DNA of 11,739 bases. Origin: Nitrococcus sp. GTDB taxonomy: Bacteria; Pseudomonadota; Gammaproteobacteria; Nitrococcales; Nitrococcaceae. Position 1 is the stretch's first letter, and every line of letters begins with the position of its first letter. Positions 8,010 through 11,739 of this stretch are shown piece after piece. Position numbers and translations under genes: made by a program. The DNA lies in contig JAKDMK010000041.1 in NCBI GenBank assembly GCA_030452365.1, positions 1-11,739 on the forward strand. Direction: 5' to 3'. Under the pieces are notes generated by a model, which worked only from the letters and a program-made list of their open reading frames with translations, searched no databases and was not told where the DNA came from.

Positions 8010-9509
8010 ATGCTGCATGCCTCAACGGTACCCAGTGCTCTACCGATACCCAAAACTGCACCGGTACCCACGTTAGTACGTACACGGGTCGAGCCTTTGG
8101 GCCCCTTGGTTGTGGATCTGGACGGTACCCTGGTTAGCACTGATCTGCTTCATGAATCCGTGTTCGCCCTGATCAGGAGATCGCCGCTGTATCTGTTGTG
8201 TTTGCCCGCTTGGCTGCTGCGGGGCAAGGCACGTCTCAAGAGCGAGATCGCCCGGCGAGTTGAGCTCAATATCCCGAGACTACCCTACAACGAGCCGTTC
8301 CTTGCGCACCTCAGAGCGGAGAAGGCGCGCGGCCGATCACTGGTCCTTGCGACGGCAAGCAATCAGAAGTTTGCGCATCAGATCGCTGACCACGTGGGGC
8401 TGTTCGATGCCGTCATCGCCAGTGATGAAGAAAACAACCTGTACGGCCACCACAAGCTCGCGGCCCTGCGCGAGCGCTTCAGCGATACGGGCTTCGACTA
8501 TGCCGGCAACGGGGCCGTGGATAAGCCCATCTGGCGTGCGGCGCGCCAGGCGACTCTGGTCAGCAGCAGCCCACGGCTGGCCCGCGCCGTTGAGCAAGAG
8601 GCAACCGTTGGGCGTGCCTTCCCGCAGACTAAGGCGACGCTGCTCACCTATGCTCGCGCGCTGCGGCTGCATCAATGGCTCAAGAACCTGTTGGTATTCG
8701 TGCCACTCGTCGCCGCGCTGCAGTTCACCAATCCCGTTGCGCTGATCCATTTGGCCATTGCCTTTTTCGCTTTTGGGCTGTGCGCCTCAAGTGTGTATAT
8801 CCTCAATGATCTCATCGACCTGGAGGATGACCGGCAGCACCCACGCAAACGCTACCGACCGTTCGCCGCCGGTGAGCTCACTATTGCTCGTGGCTGCATG
8901 TTGATTCCCGTGCTCCTTGCGGGCGCCATAGTCTTATCGCTCTGGCTGCCGCTGGAGTTTCTTGGGGTCCTTGGCATCTACTATGCGACGACACTTGCTT
9001 ACTCCCTCAGGATCAAACAAGTCGAGGTGCTCGACATATTTGCCCTCGCGCTCCTGTACACGGTGCGCATCGTCGGCGGCGGAGCCGCAACCGGAATTCC
9101 ACTGACCTTTTGGCTGCTCGCCTTCTCCCTGTTCATCTTCCTGAGCCTCGCCGTGGCAAAGCGCTGCGCGGAGCTCGCCGTCATGCGCGACATGGGCGAG
9201 AAGCGCTCGCGCGGGCGCGGCTACCGCGTCGAAGACCTGCCGCTGCTTTACAGCGTCGGCGTGGGTGCAGGCTATGTGGCCACACTGATACTCTCCCTCT
9301 ATCTCACCAGTGACGCCGTGGCGCGTGCCTATAGTTACCCCTGGATGCTGTGGGTGTTCTGCCCCATGCTGCTCTATTGGATTACCCGTGTGTGGCTGAC
9401 GACTTACCGCGGAGAAATGCATGACGATCCAGTGGTTTTTGCAGTGCGCGACAACAGCAGCCAGTTTCTTGCGATAGTGGGAGGCTTGTGCATTTGGCTC
9501 GCGATTTAG
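8010..9509 (+). CDS. HAD phosphatase-UbiA fusion: probable polyprenyl-phosphate phosphoribosyltransferase (DPPR synthase-like)
   Basis: This 499-aa, two-domain protein likely starts the arabinose-lipid pathway. Residues about 30-205 form a HAD phosphatase domain: motif I VVDLDGTL (D36, D38), motif II LATAS (T115), motif III lysine K149 and a motif IV region DYAGNGAVDKPIW (163-175) with D163 and D171. Residues about 215-499 form a UbiA prenyltransferase domain with about eight helices: HQWLKNLLVFVPL (221-233), the first Asp-rich motif NDLIDLEDD (266-274), KRYRPFAAGEL (280-290) and a second region YSLRIKQVEVLD (331-342). The order and spacing match 5-phosphoribosyl-1-diphosphate:decaprenyl-phosphate phosphoribosyltransferase (mycobacterial Rv3806c type), which joins PRPP to a polyprenyl phosphate at the inner membrane. 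The fused HAD part may remove the 5-phosphate afterwards. It ends 22 bases inside the next gene, a DprE1 homologue, which argues against a ubiquinone or heme O role. Confidence 0.88.
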   Translation: MLHASTVPSALPIPKTAPVPTLVRTRVEPLGPLVVDLDGTLVSTDLLHESVFALIRRSPLYLLCLPAWLLRGKARLKSEIARRVELNIPRLPYNEPFLAHLRAEKARGRSLVLATASNQKFAHQIADHVGLFDAVIASDEENNLYGHHKLAALRERFSDTGFDYAGNGAVDKPIWRAARQATLVSSSPRLARAVEQEATVGRAFPQTKATLLTYARALRLHQWLKNLLVFVPLVAALQFTNPVALIHLAIAFFAFGLCASSVYILNDLIDLEDDRQHPRKRYRPFAAGELTIARGCMLIPVLLAGAIVLSLWLPLEFLGVLGIYYATTLAYSLRIKQVEVLDIFALALLYTVRIVGGGAATGIPLTFWLLAFSLFIFLSLAVAKRCAELAVMRDMGEKRSRGRGYRVEDLPLLYSVGVGAGYVATLILSLYLTSDAVARAYSYPWMLWVFCPMLLYWITRVWLTTYRGEMHDDPVVFAVRDNSSQFLAIVGGLCIWLAI

Positions 9510-10819
9510 CCTTGGCCAACGCCGGCTATCGCTCCTGGGGCTGCATCCCAAAAGAGCCGCCCCGGGTGCGGCGCATGCGCTGGCGCGATGAGCGCCTGCC
9601 AAGCGCCGTCGGCTCGCTGCTGCCATTCGGCAATGGCCGAAGCTATGGCGATAGCTGTTTGAACCATGGCGGCCTGCTGATCGACACCCGCGGGCTGAAC
9701 CGATTTATCAGCTTCGATACGGCGCAGGGCGTCCTGCGCTGTGAGGCAGGCGTTCTGCTCTCGGACATACTCGAGCGCGTGGTGCCGCAGGGCTGGTTTC
9801 TGCCGGTGACGCCAGGCACGCAGTTCGTCACGGTTGGTGGGGCGATTGCAAACGATGTGCACGGCAAGAATCACCATCGCTCCGGCAGCTTCGGGCATCA
9901 TGTCCGCTGTTTCGAGCTGCTGCGCTCCGATGGCGGCCGTCTTGTCTGCTCGCCCGCTGAGAACTCGGATTGGTTCGCCGCCACTATTGGTGGTCTCGGT
10001 CTCACCGGGCTCATCCTTTGGGCTGAGATCACGCTCAAGGCGGTTCCAGGACCGCTCATCGAGGCCGAGACCATCCGTTTCACGCGTCTGGAGGAATTCT
10101 TCGAGCTCAGCCGCGAGTCCCATGAGCGCTACGAGTACACGGTGGCATGGATTGATGGTTTCGCAAGCGGCAAGGCGTTGGGCCGAGGACTTTTCATGCG
10201 TGGCAACCATGCACCCGGAGCGACGCGCGCTGCGCGCGGGCGTCAGCGTAAGGTCGGTATCCCGCTCACCCCGCCGTTCTCGTTGGTGCAACCGCCGTTG
10301 GTAAGGGTCTTTAATAGGCTGTATTACCATAAGCCGCTCTGGGGCCGCCGCACGACGCATTACGAGCCCTTCTTTTACCCACTCGATGGGATCGGGCAAT
10401 GGAATCGCCTGTTTGGCCGGCGCGGATTTTTCCAGTACCAATGTGTACTCCCCATCGAGGCAGGGATCGAGGCGACCGGCGAGCTCATACGGCGAATCGC
10501 GCGCGCAGGCGCCGCATCGTTTCTCTCGGTCCTGAAAGTGTTCGGCGATCAGCCGCCCGTCGGCTGGTTGTCGTTTCCACGACCGGGAGTCACGTTGGCT
10601 ATGGATTTACCGAATCGCGGCCAGACGACGCTGAAGTTGTTAGAAGAGCTCGACGAAATAACGAGCGCAGCCGGCGGGGCGGTGTATCCAGCCAAGGACG
10701 GGCGCATGAGCAGTGCCGTCTTTCACCGTGGTTTTCCAAATTGGTCACGCCTGGAGAACTACCGTGATCCGATGTTTACCTCGGCTTTCTGGCAACGGGT
10801 AACGGGGCGCCTAGCGTGA
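9488..10819 (+). CDS. dprE1: DprE1-like FAD-dependent decaprenylphosphoryl-ribose 2'-oxidase
   Basis: This 443-aa VAO/GULO-type flavoenzyme should oxidise the 2'-hydroxyl of polyprenyl-phosphoryl-ribose to the 2'-keto intermediate. The FAD-binding N-terminal half shows PFGNGRSYGDSCLNHGG (46-62), PVTPGTQFVTVGGAIANDVH (106-125) and GKNHHRSGSFGHHV (126-139), a close match to mycobacterial DprE1; H125 corresponds to its His132. The substrate domain keeps FFQYQCVLP (314-322), SFLSVLKVFG (344-353) and AKDGR (402-406), where K403 matches the catalytic Lys418. At the place of Cys387 in the NICVDFP segment this protein reads TLAMDLP, so Ala371 takes its position. The start is GTG 9488, only three bases after GGGAGG (9479-9484); TTG 9494 has better spacing and is an alternative. 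It overlaps the HAD-UbiA gene by 22 bases and the next gene by four, indicating translational coupling. L-gulonolactone and other sugar oxidases were considered but fit less well. Confidence 0.88.
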   Translation: MHLARDLALANAGYRSWGCIPKEPPRVRRMRWRDERLPSAVGSLLPFGNGRSYGDSCLNHGGLLIDTRGLNRFISFDTAQGVLRCEAGVLLSDILERVVPQGWFLPVTPGTQFVTVGGAIANDVHGKNHHRSGSFGHHVRCFELLRSDGGRLVCSPAENSDWFAATIGGLGLTGLILWAEITLKAVPGPLIEAETIRFTRLEEFFELSRESHERYEYTVAWIDGFASGKALGRGLFMRGNHAPGATRAARGRQRKVGIPLTPPFSLVQPPLVRVFNRLYYHKPLWGRRTTHYEPFFYPLDGIGQWNRLFGRRGFFQYQCVLPIEAGIEATGELIRRIARAGAASFLSVLKVFGDQPPVGWLSFPRPGVTLAMDLPNRGQTTLKLLEELDEITSAAGGAVYPAKDGRMSSAVFHRGFPNWSRLENYRDPMFTSAFWQRVTGRLA

Positions 10820-11553
10820 GAAGGGTGCTCATCGTCGGTGCCACATCGGCTATTGCCGAGGCAACGGTGCGTCATTTCGCCGCTGCGGGTGATGCGCTTT
10901 TTCTCATCGGTCGCCGCGTTGACAGGCTGCAGGCGATCGCGGCCGATCTGGGTGTTCGGGGGGCGACCAGCGTCGACTTTCATTCGATGGACATCAATGA
11001 TCTGGATCAGCATGAGCCGGCGCTCGCAGCTGCCGAAAAAGCACTGGGTGGTATCGATACCGTACTGATCGCCCATGGCACCCTAGCCGATCAGAACGCG
11101 TGCCAACACGATCCCCGGCTTGCAATCCAGGAGCTCAACACTAATGCCGTCAGCACCATCGCCTTGCTCACGCCGCTGGCAAATCGCTTCGAGAAACAGC
11201 GTTTCGGCACGTTGGCGGTGATTTCATCGGTGGCGGGCGACCGCGGACGCGAAAGTAACTATGTGTATGGCTCGGCGAAAGCCGCGCTCGATGCATTTCT
11301 CGAGGGTCTTCGCCAGCGGCTCCATAAAGCCGGGGTTCGCGTAGTGACCATCAAGCCGGGTTTCGTCGACACGCCTATGACCGCGGCGTTCACAAAGGGT
11401 ATTCTGTGGACGTCGCCCGAGCAAGTCAGTAAACGCATTTATCGCTCTTTGAATAACAGCTCCGATGTTATTTATACGCCCTTCTATTGGCGCTATATCA
11501 TGCTCATCATACGCCTGATGCCGAGAGTGATTTTCAAAGCGATCAGACTTTAA
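10816..11553 (+). CDS. dprE2: DprE2-like short-chain reductase (2-keto-polyprenylphosphoryl-erythro-pentose reductase)
   Basis: This 245-aa classical-size short-chain dehydrogenase should reduce the keto intermediate made by the DprE1-like enzyme to polyprenyl-phosphoryl-D-arabinose using NAD(P)H. It has a nucleotide-binding start VLIVGATSAIAEA (4-16), which replaces TGxxxGIG but is similar to the mycobacterial GGTSEIG; an AHG motif at 86-88; N110; and the catalytic set S137/S138, Y151 and K155 in ISSVAGDRG...NYVYGSAKA. The following PGFVDTPMT (181-189) and the C-terminal WRYIMLIIRLMPRVIFKAIRL (225-245), shown only in part as WRYIML and MPRVIFK, match the distinctive end of mycobacterial DprE2 and make a generic SDR unlikely. 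It starts at GTG 10816, whose TGA overlap with the upstream stop is four bases. It is the last gene of the run and is followed by a hairpin repeat. Confidence 0.88.
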   Translation: MRRVLIVGATSAIAEATVRHFAAAGDALFLIGRRVDRLQAIAADLGVRGATSVDFHSMDINDLDQHEPALAAAEKALGGIDTVLIAHGTLADQNACQHDPRLAIQELNTNAVSTIALLTPLANRFEKQRFGTLAVISSVAGDRGRESNYVYGSAKAALDAFLEGLRQRLHKAGVRVVTIKPGFVDTPMTAAFTKGILWTSPEQVSKRIYRSLNNSSDVIYTPFYWRYIMLIIRLMPRVIFKAIRL

Positions 11554-11627
11554 GGTGTCAGTATTGAATGGGACCTATTTAATCTTTAGTTTGCTGATTA
11601 CCAATACGTAATTCCAAAAAGGCGTAG

Positions 11628-11659
11628 GGTGGATAAGCGCAGCGCATCCACCAATTTTT
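11628..11659 (+). terminator. Hairpin with T-run after the DprE2-like gene; also a palindromic repeat unit
   Basis: GGTGGAT (11628-11634) and ATCCACC (11646-11652) form perfect 7-base arms around AAGCGCAGCGC, followed by AATTTTT. It lies about 75 bases after the last stop and can act as a Rho-independent terminator for the arabinose-lipid genes. The core (TAGGGTGGATAAGCGCAGCG) looks like a short palindromic repeat scattered through many gammaproteobacterial genomes, so it may be both. Confidence 0.55.
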
Positions 11660-11683
11660 GATTCGGCGGCTTGAGGTCGGTGG

Positions 11684-11715
11684 ATCCTGCGACTCCGCTT
11701 CGCTGCGCGCAGGAT
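11684..11715. repeat. Intergenic inverted repeat (ATCCTGCG...CGCAGGAT)
   Basis: Perfect 8-base arms at 11684-11691 and 11708-11715 flank a 16-base GC-rich loop. A third GGTGGAT copy at 11679-11685 overlaps the left arm, so this element shares its edge sequence with the hairpin 27 bases before it. The pair reads like neighbouring units of a dispersed palindromic repeat. No coding frame covers it. Confidence 0.45.
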
Positions 11716-11739
11716 GACGAGTGGTGAGTAGTTGCACTA

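Noticed and set aside
8655..9509. UbiA domain as a ubiquinone or heme O synthase
   Set aside because: The HAD fusion and the overlapping DprE1-like and DprE2-like genes point to the phosphoribosyltransferase branch, despite the cox operon elsewhere in the window.

Overview
The window is GC-rich, tightly packed bacterial chromosome, most likely from a gammaproteobacterium or a close proteobacterial relative. That assignment is inference. It rests on the caa3-type oxidase operon, the overlapping start and stop codons, and a short palindromic intergenic repeat at the right end that resembles dispersed gammaproteobacterial repeats. No rRNA, tRNA, CRISPR array, transposase or phage gene was seen.

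Region 1 (1-3500, + strand) is a terminal oxidase operon: coxB (subunit II with a fused C-terminal cytochrome c domain, cut by the left edge), coxA (subunit I), coxC (subunit III) and a small subunit IV. All CuA, heme and CuB ligands are present. Subunit I carries the YSHP motif of A2-type heme-copper oxidases in place of the GHPE motif, so this is an A2-type caa3 cytochrome c oxidase. No assembly factor genes lie in the window.

Region 2 (3501-5164) is a 296-base convergent spacer followed by a minus-strand gene for a membrane-anchored, periplasmic arylsulfotransferase-like beta-propeller protein. A 280-base divergent spacer with a 15-base perfect palindrome separates it from region 3.

Region 3 (about 5447-11553, + strand) is the most interesting part. 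Its last three genes match the decaprenyl-phosphate-arabinose pathway of mycobacteria: a HAD phosphatase-UbiA fusion (5-phosphoribosyl-1-diphosphate:polyprenyl-phosphate phosphoribosyltransferase), a DprE1-like FAD oxidase and a DprE2-like NAD(P)-dependent reductase. The latter two overlap their upstream neighbours. Together they should make polyprenyl-phosphoryl-D-ribose and epimerise it to polyprenyl-phosphoryl-D-arabinose, the donor for D-arabinofuranose transfer. Just upstream are a flippase-like (UPF0104/LPG synthase TM-region) membrane protein and a polytopic membrane protein that could be a GT-C-type transferase. I infer a compact system that makes, flips and perhaps transfers an arabinose lipid in a Gram-negative cell. 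The fused HAD domain is a good candidate for the phosphatase step that is a separate enzyme in mycobacteria. In the DprE1-like protein, the residue equivalent to mycobacterial Cys387 appears to be alanine.

The right end (11554-11739) is non-coding and holds two hairpin-forming repeats; the first also resembles a Rho-independent terminator for the arabinose-lipid genes.
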